Shown here: positions 44,375 through 56,023 of the stretch, in pieces
How the letters are laid out: every line of letters begins with the position of its first letter
How positions within the stretch are numbered: the first letter of the stretch is position 1
Source of the DNA: Rhynchosporium graminicola
Lineage: Eukaryota; Ascomycota; Leotiomycetes; Helotiales; Ploettnerulaceae
Assembly: GCA_900074885.1 (NCBI GenBank)
Contig: FJUW01000010.1
Span: 124,001-188,000 of the forward strand
Direction: 5' to 3'
DNA length: 64,000 bases
Notes under the pieces: generated by a model
What the model saw: only the letters and a program-made list of their open reading frames with translations
Database searches by the model: none
Told to the model about the DNA's origin: nothing
Made by a program: the position numbers and the translations under genes

Positions 44375-45554
44375 ATGTTCACCTCTTCAATGCGGCGGGT
44401 AGCCTTTACGGCCCCTCAAACCCCCATTGCATCCACCTTGCACCTCTCCAGCATAGCTCCGCGAACAGCCACCCAAATATTCTCCTGCCGCCAGCGACGT
44501 CACTCCTCCTCGAAACCTTCTAGTCCGGCAGATGGATCCAGAGGCGTCAACGAGATAAATTCTGCGCCTGAGAAGAAGAGCAAGAAGAAGGTGAAGGATA
44601 CGACGGCGGCGAATTTGTCCGCGCAGGGTAGAGATGAATCGATGAGACATCTGCCCAGTGTGCCTAGCACCCAGCATATTCCACATTTGCGTAAGATATT
44701 CCGAGTCTTTTCCTGTCGTTTGTTTCTTAGATCGCGTGCTAATCAAGCTATCTGCAGAAATCTGCGCATCCGACTTCTTCTCCCTTTACCGCCCTATGTC
44801 CCTAACACACATCTTTCCCAAAGCCGTAACAGATGAAGCCTTTGCCTCGATTTTCAAGCCCCGGACCAAAACCAATAAAACAGAAGGAGTCATCTCCGTA
44901 CTTTCAGAAATCCAGCAAGACTTCGAGAATATGTCTAGGCAGATGAGCGGCGGTGTTAAGATCTCCGCCGTGCAGGCAGCGGAAGAGGGCTGGAATGATA
45001 CAGATGATGTACGCGCAGATATTACAGCTGAGTCGTATCGTCGCAAAGACACAATTTCTCAGACCAAGAACCTGGATGCGGTTATGCGAGGCCAGGAAGT
45101 AGTAGAGAGCTCGATGGAGTTCCCAACCCATATCATGCGTGGTCGATACCGGCCTTTTCACCCACCACCTGTACCCTTACCACAAGATACGAGTGAAAGT
45201 CTCTTAGCAGGCGCCGAAGCCGCGGCACAGGAATCCGCCGAGGAGGATCCCGAACCGCTCCTCAGGACATACACCGCGATGCTCACGATTAAAGAGTCCA
45301 CCGATGCGAACGGCGACGTCACATACCTCGCACATAGCTCCCCGCTCATCGAAGATGCGCCTCGAGCTGGCCCCACGAAGTTCCTGGAGAGGATGCAGCA
45401 GCGTAGGGAGATATACAGGAAACAGAGGCCCGGACAGACTGATATGTTGGCGATTAGTGTGAAGAGGCAGAGGAAGCTGAAGATGAAGAAACATAAGTAT
45501 AAGAAGCTGATGCGGAGAACGAGGAATTTGAGACGCAGGTTGGATCGTAATTAG
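44375..45554 (+). CDS. mS38: Mitochondrial small-subunit ribosomal protein mS38 (COX24/AURKAIP1 C-terminal domain)
   Basis: Two exons, 44375-44690 and 44758-45554, give 370 aa. An earlier in-frame ATG at 44252 would give 411 aa. I prefer 44375 because the following residues (MFTSSMRRVAFTAP, then SCRQRRHSSS) form a typical mitochondrial presequence rich in Arg/Ser without acids. The middle is variable (SDFFSLYRPMSLTHIFP, RGRYRPFHPPPVPLP). The C-terminus holds the hallmark Lys/Arg-rich helix AISVKRQRKLKMKKHKYKK followed by LMRRTRNLRRRLDRN. That is the mS38/COX24 domain which threads into the mitoribosome small subunit; yeast Cox24/Qri5 affects COX1 mRNA. The 67-bp intron uses GTAAGA and CTGCAG. 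Confidence 0.82.
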
Positions 45555-47206
45555 AATGGATTGGGATTGGGTTTTTTTCCTCTCTCGCACAAATGACCTT
45601 TTTTTCGTACGCGGTTCTTCAGATTGCACGTATACTTGCATGGTTTTGGTGGGCTAGGTTTACGATCATTTGCTTTCGTAAGGGTATTGACTAAGAACTG
45701 AAATGTCATGCTACATGTTTGATACTTTTGCCTTTCTAACTCTCCGTCTTCCAGATTAAATTTGTCCTTTCAGTTCCTTAGTACGGGATATAGCTAGGCA
45801 TTGCATTGCTCAACATCACAACACATCGCCTTCTCATTATCTCATAAGACCGATAAACAAACAAACAAACAAGATATCTACCTATTCAGACCCTCATAGT
45901 TTCCTTTCCTCTTTTCTAACTACAATACGTCGTATACTCCTCCCTTTTAACTCCTTCTCGTAGTACTTACTACCTAATGACGGTGTATCTACACCGCTCT
46001 CTCTACCCGCTCCTCCCCCTCCCAAGACTCTATCCCGTCTCAGTACCGACTCTCGACTCATCTCATGTCATTTGTAGTCACATGCAGAGATGCAAACCTC
46101 TATCGTATTCCACTCCCCTCCGTACATCACATCACATACTCCCTTCCTCTTTTTCTCCCTCTCTCTCCGTCTCTCTCTCTCTCTATCTCACCTACACATC
46201 CCACAGCCCCAGTCCTTGTTTTCTCTATGTTCACATCAGACTTACCTGCCGAGGTACCTTCAACTTTGAAGGGACGAGCGAGTAACGAAGTGGAGAGTGG
46301 TGGGTTTCGTAGCCTACCGACTCCAAGCAGCTAGATACCCAGCTAGCAGTCAGTTTTGGAGCGGTGTTTGGTGCGGTGCAGTACGGTAGGCTACAGTACA
46401 GTAGAGTAGAGTCGACTGGAAGTAAAAACGATAGAGCGGCGGTAGTGACAGAGCAAAAGTGCAAGTGAGGCGTGGTGTGGGGTGCTACTCCGCCTTGTTG
46501 TCCAAGGCTTGGAATGATTGATTAGGGCTGGGATGCGATGAGCTGGGACGTGATGACCTAGGGGTTTACGATGAGAATGTAAAGTGTGTACTATGGACTA
46601 TGGAATTTGACGATGATTGGAAGAGGATGAGAAAATTATTGATTGACTAGGTGATCAGGACTTTTAGATTTCGAGTCTCTGAAAGACAATCTGATGGGAG
46701 GAAGGAGAGGGAGGATCATCGGTTGTTTCTCAACAGGAAATAGAAGTAAGAGAATGAAGCCATGCAGGAGATAGAAAGGGGCTTTACAAATAAAAGAGCT
46801 AGGTTGGAGATAATCGCATCACAAGCAGAATGAAAGACAAAAAGGCTAATTGTAAAAGTATGTATTTTTCCTTCTCTCAATTCCTCCTTTAAGAAAAGGG
46901 TAACGTATTAGCCATTCCTTGCTGCACCATGAATGAAAGCGTACTAAAATTACATGTGGGGGTGTGTTGTGCATCCATGACTTCGTCTAACCGGGTATTC
47001 ATCCTTTGAAGCACTTTCTCCCTCGTATTACCCTCTCCGCTCCTTTGAGAGCCGTTCTCTAACCGGAACGCCCTGTAAAATTATTTACACTTAATCCTTT
47101 CATTTTACTTTCTTCAAATCATAAGCTGTTGTCGTTGGAATCCTGATCGCTAAGGCTGTCAACATGCTGTGACCATAATTTGGATCTGCATCGATGATCT
47201 GCTTGC
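45555..47206. other. Intergenic with pyrimidine repeats
   Basis: Convergent 3' flanks of mS38 and the glycoprotein gene. It contains AAAC repeats near 45855-45872, a CT microsatellite near 46156-46188 and CAGTA-type short repeats near 46380-46410. No gene is supported. Confidence 0.45.
46156..46188. repeat. CT-rich microsatellite
   Basis: Tandem CTCTCT with occasional G or A interruptions. Confidence 0.8.
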
Positions 47207-48489
47207 TTAAATGGCGAAGCAAGTCAAACCAACAGCAGCAACCATAACCCAGTATCCGCTTGCCTCAACAAGTGTTCGAACAGCGGCATTAGTAGAACCA
47301 TTCGCGTTTGTACTAGATCCATCTGCTTCCTCAGTTCCACCAGCAGCGGTAGTTCCGTTAGGAAGAGTACCGTTGAGGTAAATGGTGCTTGTTCCGTTGG
47401 CGTCATTAGCGACGTTGACCAAAGATGTGTTCAGCTTGAAGTAATCTCCATCACCGATGATCGAGTCGAGGAAAGTGTAATTTCCGTCATCATCACAGCC
47501 ACAGACAGCGTACTCGGCACAAAGGCAGGTAACAGGCTTCGTCTCGCTGACTCCAGCATCCTCTTGTCGGGAGACAAGGCGAGTGATGAGTTGAACGTAA
47601 TCACGAGTTGGTGTATCGGTTGTGTTGGTACCGTTACGACGAGCAGTTCTGTTGCGGAAGCTGTATGGGTTGTGGTATCCGTATCCGTAGGCACCATAAA
47701 GCCAAAGACCGGGTAGGATGGAAAGAGCAGCAACTCCTAGGAAAACTGGAGCAATGCCTCTCGGTGAAACACCACCAGCCTTGTATGGTGTTGATGCTCC
47801 ACCGCCATATTTACCGCCGAATCGTGGAGTGACGCCTGATCCTGTTCTTGTAGAGCCTCCCACGTTGCTGGATCCAGAGCCTCTGCCACCACTTCCAGAT
47901 GCACTAGGTTTATTAGCATTGTCCTTTTTGTCAGGCGGAAGTTTAAGAAAACGGGGAACCATTCTGGGGACACTGGGTCTGGCGATTACTGCAGGTACGA
48001 TTCTTGCAGACAGAGCCGTTCTAACAAAGCGACGGGGTCGAAGTGAAGCATCCTTCACTTCTCCAGCAGCCGGCTTAAATTGTCCTTGGTAAGATCGTGT
48101 TCACCAACAGCGTAATCACGCTCCCGTGACGACTCAGAAGTCAAAGTACTACTTCCAACTTCCGCCACCCTCTGTGCAATCCCATTCGAACGGACGCCCT
48201 CTCGATGCGTGAAACTCGGAACGTACCCAGATGTGCCACCGCTGCCAGATGAACTAGAAGAGCCTCCTTTGCCAGAAGAGCCACCACTGCTTCCCCCGCC
48301 GCCACCCTTCCCACCTCCACCTCCGCCACCTTTCCGCTTGTAGAGATCGCTAACGGGTGCGAATAATTCGTCTACCTCTCTTAATGCCTCGCGTCCCTCT
48401 GCTGCGATCTCTGCGACTGGTTGTGGGTGGGCGAGAACTGGCGTGTTGGTCGCGAGTAAGCAGACTGCGACGGTCTCGAGGAACCTCAT
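47207..48489 (-). CDS. Secreted Gly-rich glycoprotein with membrane helix and Cys motif
   Basis: Two exons in my model, 48489-48227 and 47903-47207, give 319 aa. MRFLETVAVCLLATNTPVLA is a signal peptide. A dibasic KRK site is followed by a Gly/Ser-rich region (GGGGGGGKGGGGG, then SGSGG repeats) continuing across the splice into RGSGSSNVGG. A hydrophobic helix (APVFLGVAALSILPGLWLYGAY) and a YGYHNPYSF patch follow. A Cys-rich unit, PVTCLCAEYAVCGCDDDGNYTFLDS, comes next, then many N-glycosylation sites (NGT, NTS, NTT). The C-terminal hydrophobic end VMVAAVGLTCFAI could be a GPI-attachment tail. The 323-nt intron is open in the first exon frame, so without splicing two separate ORFs (48489-48055 and 48058-47207) overlapping by ATGA would appear. 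Confidence 0.72.
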
Positions 48490-50745
48490 TTTGATTGATG
48501 CTGTATGTATTTTGGGGGTATCCTAGGCTCCCGTATCCTTCTTTCGATGGTGATTTGTGTGCACAATTGATGTATCAGACAAAGAATCGTGAAGCGATGT
48601 TTGATGATGTTTGCGGGACAAAGAAGTCGTGCGATGATGTTTGAGAATGGAGCAGATAGGCACAAGATGATGGGACTGGTGCAGTTATATTGCTGCGGCT
48701 CACAGGTGCAAGAGCGACTGGGCTAGCTTGATATATTCGCCCCTTCTGCCTTGGGATTGATTACACCTGCCAAGGAGGATCTGACGGCTGACATCTATTT
48801 GTTTAGTTTACGTAGTGTAGTTCGAGGTTGGAGATGCGAAGCGATGAGCCAGACACTTTACTTTCCTGGATGGGGATTGGACTGGGTTAGGGTTTGATCC
48901 GTTCCAGGGTACGTTGGTTCCGTACCAGGCATAAATGTTATTACCGGCAAATTGGTTGGTTCAAAATGCGATTCTCGTCAACACCAACGGCTCTTGGAAT
49001 CCTATAGCAAGCATCAAAGTACTTCTACCTCCGTAGGGCGACTGAAAATAGCTATCAAAATATAACAACACATGCCAGCACATAACAAATATGCAGCCAG
49101 CATACTATCGTATCACCACCAGCTCACCCACCCGCACTGTTCGCACAAAGGCTACGATACCATGGCTTTGTCATAGAACTTACAGATCAGAGCAATACTG
49201 ATCACATCATACAAAAAGGTCCAAACATCAAATCATCGTAGAAATTTCACCATAATGGGGGCTATGTCATCTTCATATTCATCTTTCGATTCGTTCGCTT
49301 CAATGGCAACTTCGAATCTGCGTTATTTGTCCAATGAGAAGAACACTTCACCCAAATCACAACTTGAAGTCATGATGTTACTGCGCCTTCCTGCGCCTTG
49401 CAGATGTTGGTCCCAAGCTAAGCCTTCCCCTCCACCCTTGGCCTCGTCACTACTTTAGGCAATGTACGACGGTTGCATATCGGATTATCGGATTGACGTG
49501 GCGAAGGCCGTGCTATCGACATATTAATCTACGTTCTTACTGTAACCGTACGGCCTGCCGTATACAGTAGGTAGGCTTTCTAAACCAATTGTGAAATGTA
49601 CAGCATGCGAGACTCGAACACACACACGACTTGGAACTTTTGATTGGATGGGACTCCAGTCCGCAGGGCTCAGCCGAGTTGCCGGGATGGATATATGTTT
49701 GATGAGGTCAACATAAAGAACCTGCGTAACCACAAGCGAAACTCTGGGAAAAGCGGAGCTGACATTGGCACTGTCTCAGATAATTAGAGGAGCAAAGGGT
49801 TATTGATTAGAGAGGGAGCTCTGACTCTGACTAAATACACCTACGCTAGTCTCCTTTGCACCTTCCTACTGTCTCATGTGACTGTTGACTAATGTAGATA
49901 GGTTCTGTTTCGGCGCCATTCGAGGCTTGGCTATTCGTTAGAAGGGATGCTTTCTTGGGAATCGATTATTCCATCATGAGGCCATAAGGCATATACACAT
50001 ACCACAATAAGAGCAACGCTTGCCGCTTTTTCTCGCTTAACAATTGACTTGGTGAAATCGTGCGAAAGTAGAACGAAGGAGTAGTTCCAGTCCTTCTATG
50101 GTGGCGAAACTATGCCCTAGTATGAATAACTGGAAAAGAGTATTCTTATCAGGCTAGCCTAAGATTAATTGTAAACTACCCTATCAAATATGTTAATCGC
50201 ATATAAGGTAGCACTTCAGACATGAAATTAGGTATTAGAGGGGAGTAACCTCGCTTAAAGTAGCATGCCCGAGCGTCTTATGCCTGATACAGGGTTAACT
50301 TTAGGTGTATGTGTGCCTTGTGGCCTCATTATGACACTTTTTTGACGGCTTTTGTGAATGTGGAGATGTGTGAGGCTTTACATGGTGAAGGATTCTGGAA
50401 AGATGACCGGGAGCGTGGGGGGAAGGGCTCTGGGGTTAAAGCTAGAAGAGGTGGATATTGACCTTCACGGCTAGTCGGGAATCTACCTTCTCTGCCTGGT
50501 AAGCTTCCAGAAAAAAGTGGGTTAGTATCCCGAAACTTTCTGGAAGTACTATCAAGGAATCGGAGAAGAGGTAGCTTCTTGGCTAGGATTGAAAAGCAAC
50601 GTTCTTTGGCCAAAGGCCCTGACTTACCTCTGATATTCGCTGGTCTTCGGCTTCAGTCTGCTACTGAAATCTGCTTCCATTGAAATCATCTATTCATAAA
50701 AATTTATTTTGAGTCTCGTCCTTCGTCTAATCGTGAAGCATCGGC
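48490..50745. other. Long intergenic region, nothing recognised
   Basis: Promoter of the glycoprotein and 3' flank of UAP1. 50130-50260 is AT-rich and may be relic repeat DNA. No open frame here shows domain features. Confidence 0.45.
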
Positions 50746-52338
50746 TTACTGTAACTCCTTCTCCAAGACAGCAGGAGCCGTGATAGTCTGGCCCTTCAGC
50801 TTATGTAAACCTTCTCCACCCTGTTGTATCATTAGTATGTGTGCATATAGTACTGAAAGGAATAAGGAACTTACGTAGCTGATCAATGGCGAGACCTCGA
50901 TACCATCATCACTGCCAGAACTGACAACAGTAGCACCAGCAGCCTGTGCCCATCTCTTGCCCTGATTCATGATATCCTTCTTACTAGTATCCGGATCGTC
51001 CTCACCAGTACCTCTAGCATTCTTCAGAGGGGAAAACTCATCCTCTCGCTTAACCTCCATACAAGCGAATTGCTTGAGCTCGAGCATTGGGAAGCAATCA
51101 AACACAAATTGCTCCAACTTGATTCCATTTGGCTTCTCTGGCTTGACAGTGTTTCCTTTCTCGGTATCGACATGAGGGATCTTCTTGCGCGCAACGTGGT
51201 GAGGAAGCTTATGTGCCCAGCTTGGGATCGACTCGAGGAAGCGAAATGAGTAGTAGTGATTGACGATGTTGGCGGCTCTGAACTTAAGAACATCCGGTTG
51301 CTTCGCATCTTTTGCTTCGGCAGTCTCTTTGTCGATTTCAGAGTACTCGACGACATCTGGCTTCCCGTTTTTCAAGAGGATGAGACCCACAGACTCGGTG
51401 GCATTGCGCTTCCGGACGACCTTTGTGGCAATATCAACGTCCTTCGACGCGGAGAATCCAATGAAAACTGGATCGGCGACCTTTACCAGGCAGTTATCTA
51501 CACAGTAAGCATGAATATGTTGGATGCCTCGTTTCCTCATATCTCCCATGACACTAGATGTGACCAGGGCCTGGTAGATACCTCCGTTTCCATCCGGAGC
51601 AACTGCCACTCTTCCCTTGCTCTCCAGCAGGATCTTGCCTTCGTTTGATATACAAGGTAGGACTCCCTGCTCAAAAATCATAACGTTCTCCTTGTCCAAT
51701 CCAAAATAGTTGTTTTCCTGGAAGTATTTCTCCGTTGGCCCTCTTGTAGGTCCACTAGTCATGACATACCACGGAACCACAACCTCGCCCTTCCCGCTCT
51801 TCTTGTGCGCCAAATGCTGCACCTTTCGAATACGCTCTGCTTGGATCTGGAAGAGGGATTTCTCAGATGGCAGACCAATATTGAAGCAGCCCTTGGGATC
51901 AGAGCTTCCCAATCGAGTGCCCTGCCCACCTGCCATAAGCACCACACTGACTTTGTTCTCTGCGATCAGATCCAGACCCGAGTCATACCACTTCTCGATA
52001 TCCTCGGCCTTTGAATCGAGAATACTGGCCGTAGCTGATTCTGGGAGGGGTTCCAGACCTGTTTCCTTGTCTGCATCCTTTGTCTGGGCAGGGGGGTTGA
52101 GGGCTCGGTCTGTGATGGTGTTGATGTGTTCGGGGTCGAAGGAGGATAGTTGTTCGAAGAGGGCAGCTTTTTCTGCGACACTCAGCTCGTCGTAGAAAGC
52201 AAAGACTTGTTCTTGCTTGGCTTTTGTGTACTTCTCCTTGAGCTCTTGGAGCTCGGTAGGACTTGGTTCCTTCGCAGCGGACTTGTTCCCCTCTCCTCCT
52301 AGATGCATCTTTTCCAGGACATTCTTGACGGCCTCCAT
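50746..52338 (-). CDS. UAP1: UDP-N-acetylglucosamine pyrophosphorylase
   Basis: It makes UDP-GlcNAc from GlcNAc-1-phosphate and UTP, the precursor of chitin, GPI anchors and N-glycans, in the cytosol. Exons 52338-50875 and 50820-50746 give 512 aa, the family length. The signature [19 protein letters not shown] lies at residues 132-150. Further motifs are [40 protein letters not shown] and [10 protein letters not shown]. The start at 52338 ([15 protein letters not shown]) is better than an in-frame ATG at 52401. The 54-nt intron near the 3' end has clear GTAAGT and CAACAG ends, is a multiple of three, and lacks stops, so retention would insert 18 hydrophobic residues. It is expected to be essential. 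Confidence 0.95.
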   Translation of the reverse strand: MEAVKNVLEKMHLGGEGNKSAAKEPSPTELQELKEKYTKAKQEQVFAFYDELSVAEKAALFEQLSSFDPEHINTITDRALNPPAQTKDADKETGLEPLPESATASILDSKAEDIEKWYDSGLDLIAENKVSVVLMAGGQGTRLGSSDPKGCFNIGLPSEKSLFQIQAERIRKVQHLAHKKSGKGEVVVPWYVMTSGPTRGPTEKYFQENNYFGLDKENVMIFEQGVLPCISNEGKILLESKGRVAVAPDGNGGIYQALVTSSVMGDMRKRGIQHIHAYCVDNCLVKVADPVFIGFSASKDVDIATKVVRKRNATESVGLILLKNGKPDVVEYSEIDKETAEAKDAKQPDVLKFRAANIVNHYYSFRFLESIPSWAHKLPHHVARKKIPHVDTEKGNTVKPEKPNGIKLEQFVFDCFPMLELKQFACMEVKREDEFSPLKNARGTGEDDPDTSKKDIMNQGKRWAQAAGATVVSSGSDDGIEVSPLISYVSSLFLSVLYAHILMIQQGGEGLHKLKGQTITAPAVLEKELQ

Positions 52339-52477
52339 GATGGCGATTGATTGCGCAGTAGTTTGACTGAGACTCTTTAAATGAAGAAGAAATGAAAACA
52401 CGCAATCTTATAGAAAAGTGGTACCTCTTTGCGTCTTGTACTACGTAGATAGTGGGGCTGAATCGTATTCATATTTA

Positions 52478-52520
52478 CAGAGGTACAGCGGTTAAGTGTT
52501 GTAAGAGGGGCCGAACAGGG
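52478..52520. repeat. Left terminal inverted repeat of the mariner element
   Basis: Begins CAGAGGTACAGCGGTTAAG. It matches the reverse complement of 53796-53838 at 42 of 43 positions. Confidence 0.95.
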
Positions 52521-52623
52521 GGCAGGAAGCTTTCCTTAAACAGGTAGCATTTTAGAAATGCACTTTACATAGATTTCACGATTATTTATATATATAAAAA
52601 TGTAAAAATCATTTAAGAAATGA

Positions 52624-53697
52624 TTAGTATTTTGTAAATCTTCCTTCCGCTTGAACTACTGCTTCACATCGAGCTAGCATACTCTCGATCAATTCCCTGA
52701 ATTCGTGCTCTCCGACATTTTCCCACGCCTCCTTTACAGCCTCTCGAAGCCGACTATAGGACATATTATCAGGGTAGTGATCTTGAAGGTAGTTTTTCAT
52801 AATATGCTAGACTCTCTCGATTGGGTTCAAATCAGGAGAGAAAGCAGGCCAGAAAATAACTACTATTCCACGCTCCCGAAGGTCTTGCTTCGTGTCGCCG
52901 GCGGCATAACCCGGGGCTGAGTCTTGCATGAGTACTAGATGATTTCCTTGACGCCTCATAAGCTCAATATACCCGTGGATCACCGGTACTGTGTGTTGAC
53001 AGTATGAATCTTAGTCTATCGAGCCCTAATCCTTCTCCCAGAAGATACCTGGTCCTTTCGTATATCCGTGAAAACATCCCCAGAACATCCAGCCTTTCTT
53101 CCTTTGAACTCTCTCAACGATACAAGTCTCGTCCCACTCTTTACCGGCTCTTCGAGTCACCCAGGTACGAGTATGTCTTCCTCCGGTAATCCAAGTCTCG
53201 TCTGTCTAAAGTATTCGATACTACTGATCGAGAGTCCAATTCTTATGCTCCTCAGCCCAGGCTAGTCGGATCTTGCGATTTGTCTCTGAAATAGGTGGTT
53301 TTCGCATAGCTAATCGTCGGTAAAACCCTTCTCGTAGAAGGGCGGATCGAATAGCATCCTTCTTAACTCCAAATTCAAGTGCGTTAGCTAGTTGAGTATA
53401 GCTCATACGCCTATTTTGCTTCGAGGCACATACGAATTCGACTAGCTCTTCGACTTGAGCTTGAGTAAGAATAGGAGGTCGACCTGGCTTTTTCTTCGGA
53501 GTAGCTCGAGTATTAATTGCATAGTTGATTTGTCGTATCGTAGGAGTGAAAGGTAGGTAGCTCGAAATTTGACTATAAGACCAGCCGATTGAGTGAAGAA
53601 GAGTAATATCACGGCGCTGATCGCGTGTAAGCTCAGGAGCTTTCGTATATTTCGATCTAGTAAGAGCTATAGGAGCCTCAATTATGACTTCTGACAT
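52624..53697 (-). pseudogene. Tc1-like DD34E transposase, interrupted by stop codons
   Basis: One continuous frame of 357 codons runs from ATG 53697 to TAA 52624 without any indel. The N-terminal third is a paired helix-turn-helix DNA-binding region (RRDITLLHSIGWSYSQIS, then an AT-hook-like KKKPGRPP). The catalytic part shows TDETW (first Asp), QDSAPGYA (second Asp) and SPDLNPIE (Glu), with 34 residues between the last two, which is the DD34E form. Five in-frame stops break it. Four are TAG where relatives usually have Trp (after LDQ, after IL, after EKD, and in ERV-stop-HIM), and one is TAA after SID. TGG-to-TAG is the change that C-to-T mutation on the other strand makes, as in RIP. Confidence 0.88.
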
Positions 53698-53795
53698 CTT
53701 GATAATATTTTGAACACTTCATTACTCCTAAGATACTATCTAATACGTGTCCATAGCCATTCTAGTAATGTTACCCACATAGGTTTAGCTCTAAA

Positions 53796-53838
53796 CCCTG
53801 GTCGGCCCCTCTTACAACACTTAACCGCTGTACCTCTG
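53796..53838. repeat. Right terminal inverted repeat of the mariner element
   Basis: Mirror of 52478-52520; the single mismatch is six bases from the inner end. Confidence 0.95.
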
Positions 53839-53840
53839 TA

Positions 53841-54196
53841 TAGACTCGCCCCGCTATTAGCCGCTGCAGGGGAAGCTCCTTTTCGTGACTCCGCATCTTG
53901 TCGTTAAATTACCAACACTATTCGAGATTGGTACACCAAGTTGCCGCTGTGTGAGCTTCAAGACGATTTCCTAGACTCGAGATATTTCTCTACCCAAGAG
54001 ATACTCTCCTGGTGTATCCCGGATATCAATTACCGGTTATACCTTGAAATTGTTCACTTTGCTATTCCTACCAAGGCTACCTAAATTACCATTGTCGTTC
54101 AGCACCGGACACTAACAGGGTTAGTACATAGTCAACAAGCGATTCTGAAAAGACAAACTCGCGAAGTCCTAAACCTAGGCAGAAATTCGTCACGAG
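53841..54196. other. Intergenic before the DNA glycosylase gene
   Basis: Short promoter region separating the mariner insertion from the glycosylase start. No other feature seen. Confidence 0.5.
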
Positions 54197-55114
54197 ATGG
54201 ATCACCTCGTCAAAATCGAGAGTGAAATCAACGGTAATGGAGAGAGCTTAAACTCCGTATCAGCTCCTCTACCACCAAGCTTCAAAGGAAGGCTGAACCT
54301 AGCAGACTACTCGTTTTCGCCAAAGACAAAGTCCGATAACAAGTCTGAACACTCAAAGCAAAGTCCTCGACTGTCTTCGCCAGCCATTTCTACCCCAAAA
54401 CGCAAATCTACCCACTTAACACCCTCCCCTTCTCCCACCAAGAGATCAAAATCACGCACTCCTTCAGGCTATGCGCCCCCCTCAACTTATGCATATCTTC
54501 CTGAGCTTCGAGACATTCTCCAAGAGAATCTCATATGCGTCTTTATCGGTCTCAACCCAGGTATAGAAACAGCTCGCTCAGGTCACGCGTACGCACATCC
54601 CTCCAACCTCTTCTGGAAACTACTTCATAGCAGCGGGTGTACACCTCGTCGTTGCTCACCCGAAGAAGACGGCGATTTACCTAGACTCTTCGCGCTGGGT
54701 AACACGAATATCGTAGCCCGACCTACTCGCAATGGTTCTGAACTCAGTAAGAGCGAGATGGACGCTAGTGTAGCGGCCTTAGAAGAGAAGATAAGGTTGT
54801 ATAAACCTGACGCGGTTTGTATTGTTGGGAAAAGTATTTGGGAGAGTATATGGAGGGTTAAGAGGGGAAGGAAGATTAAGAAAGAGGAGTTTAGGTATGG
54901 CTGGCAGGATGCGGAGGACAATATGGGACGTGGAGAGGGAGGAGACACCGAGGAATGGGAGGGTGCTTTAGTTTTTGTCGCTTGCAGTACGAGTGGATTG
55001 GCGGCAAGTCTGAGACCGCCTGAAAAAGAGGCGATTTGGAAGGAGTTGGGTGTTTGGGTCGAGCAGATGAGACAGGTGAGGGCTGATGCTCTGGTCAGGA
55101 AATTGGAAGAGTAA
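54197..55114 (+). CDS. TDG: G/T(U)-mismatch-specific DNA glycosylase (TDG/MUG family)
   Basis: Single exon, 305 aa. It removes U or T mispaired with G in nuclear base-excision repair. An N-terminal basic Ser/Pro tail of about 95 residues (PKRKSTHLTPSPSPTKRSKS) probably holds the nuclear localisation signal. The uracil-glycosylase fold follows, with the motif VFIGLNPGIETARSGHAYAHP (in part) at about 115-135. The GLNPG block at 118-122 carries the family catalytic Asn. Then come NLFWKLLHSSG, LFALGNTNIVARPTR, PDAVCIVGKSIWESIW and VFVACSTSGLAASL, the last being the DNA-intercalation loop region. The length and order match fungal Thp1/Mug proteins. It lies 358 bp from the mariner end and is intact. 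Confidence 0.9.
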   Translation: MDHLVKIESEINGNGESLNSVSAPLPPSFKGRLNLADYSFSPKTKSDNKSEHSKQSPRLSSPAISTPKRKSTHLTPSPSPTKRSKSRTPSGYAPPSTYAYLPELRDILQENLICVFIGLNPGIETARSGHAYAHPSNLFWKLLHSSGCTPRRCSPEEDGDLPRLFALGNTNIVARPTRNGSELSKSEMDASVAALEEKIRLYKPDAVCIVGKSIWESIWRVKRGRKIKKEEFRYGWQDAEDNMGRGEGGDTEEWEGALVFVACSTSGLAASLRPPEKEAIWKELGVWVEQMRQVRADALVRKLEE

Positions 55115-56023
55115 TAAAGGCTCCAAGGGGAGAAGGAGAAAGAGAAAGAGATGTAACGTAGACTTATGATGGTCAATTTTGAAGTATCTTCAAGTATGAA
55201 AAATGTCAGTCCACACTTTTAGTGTCTGATAACATCTCGTTCGAATTCTACTAAGTCTCGTGTTCGGATATGGAGAATACAGACGTCTTCGTTCTTAAGA
55301 CAGAGCAGGGAAAAGACGGAGCAGTTTTTGGGGATACTAGCCCTATATCAAGAAACAATTTGGGAGATGCCAATATTATAGAGAAAACTTAGTTAGCGGA
55401 CCAAGATGAGGATTATTTATTTGATCTGATCCAAAAGCTGATTGTAAGCTTTTGGCAGCAAAAATCAGAATAAGGTTTTTGCTCACAAAATGCCCTCACC
55501 AGTTCCAGATCAGAAGGCACCGGGGACCGACTCACGCATAGCGTGAGTCAACCAGAATAATGAGCAATCCGACGCATCTCATTGGAAACAATTGTCTACA
55601 GAGGTAAATTCGAAGATAGTAAGACAACCATTATGCCAATACACTTTCGGCTTTTGAAAGCTCAGTGAAATTTCTGTGAGAACAAGAATTTCAAGGTTAC
55701 TAGGAAACGAATGAAATCATAGCAAAGTCCATATTGTGAAAAGATAATAGCTACTGAGCATCCGAGTGAGGATTCTAATATGATTTGTATCGAGACCACG
55801 CTATCGTGGTCTTGGCACCCAGTCCAAAATTTAGCTCGGCATGACGACGTGCTTGTCGTCCAGTTGCAAGGATTCCATGATTTTCGGGCTCGAGCTCGTC
55901 TGCGAGTTCTCTCACCGAATCAGTAGGTCCAGCAGACGGTCTCAATTTAATTGCTTAGGATCGCAAACCTCATATCTAAGCAGAATTACTTCATATTCGG
56001 ATCGACAGGTATAATTATTAATT
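55115..56023. other. Intergenic, nothing recognised
   Basis: Between two plus-strand genes. There are only short frames; AT-leaning near 55380-55460. Confidence 0.45.

Larger units (their letters stand above)
52478..53838 (-). mobile_element. Complete Tc1/mariner transposon, inactive copy (1361 bp)
   Basis: Terminal inverted repeats of 43 bp with one mismatch bound the element, flanked by TA on both sides (52476-52477 and 53839-53840), the target duplication of this superfamily. The element carries one gene, described separately. Both ends and the TA duplication are intact, so it has not been rearranged since insertion. It sits 139 bp upstream of the UAP1 start and 358 bp before the DNA glycosylase gene. 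Confidence 0.93.
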
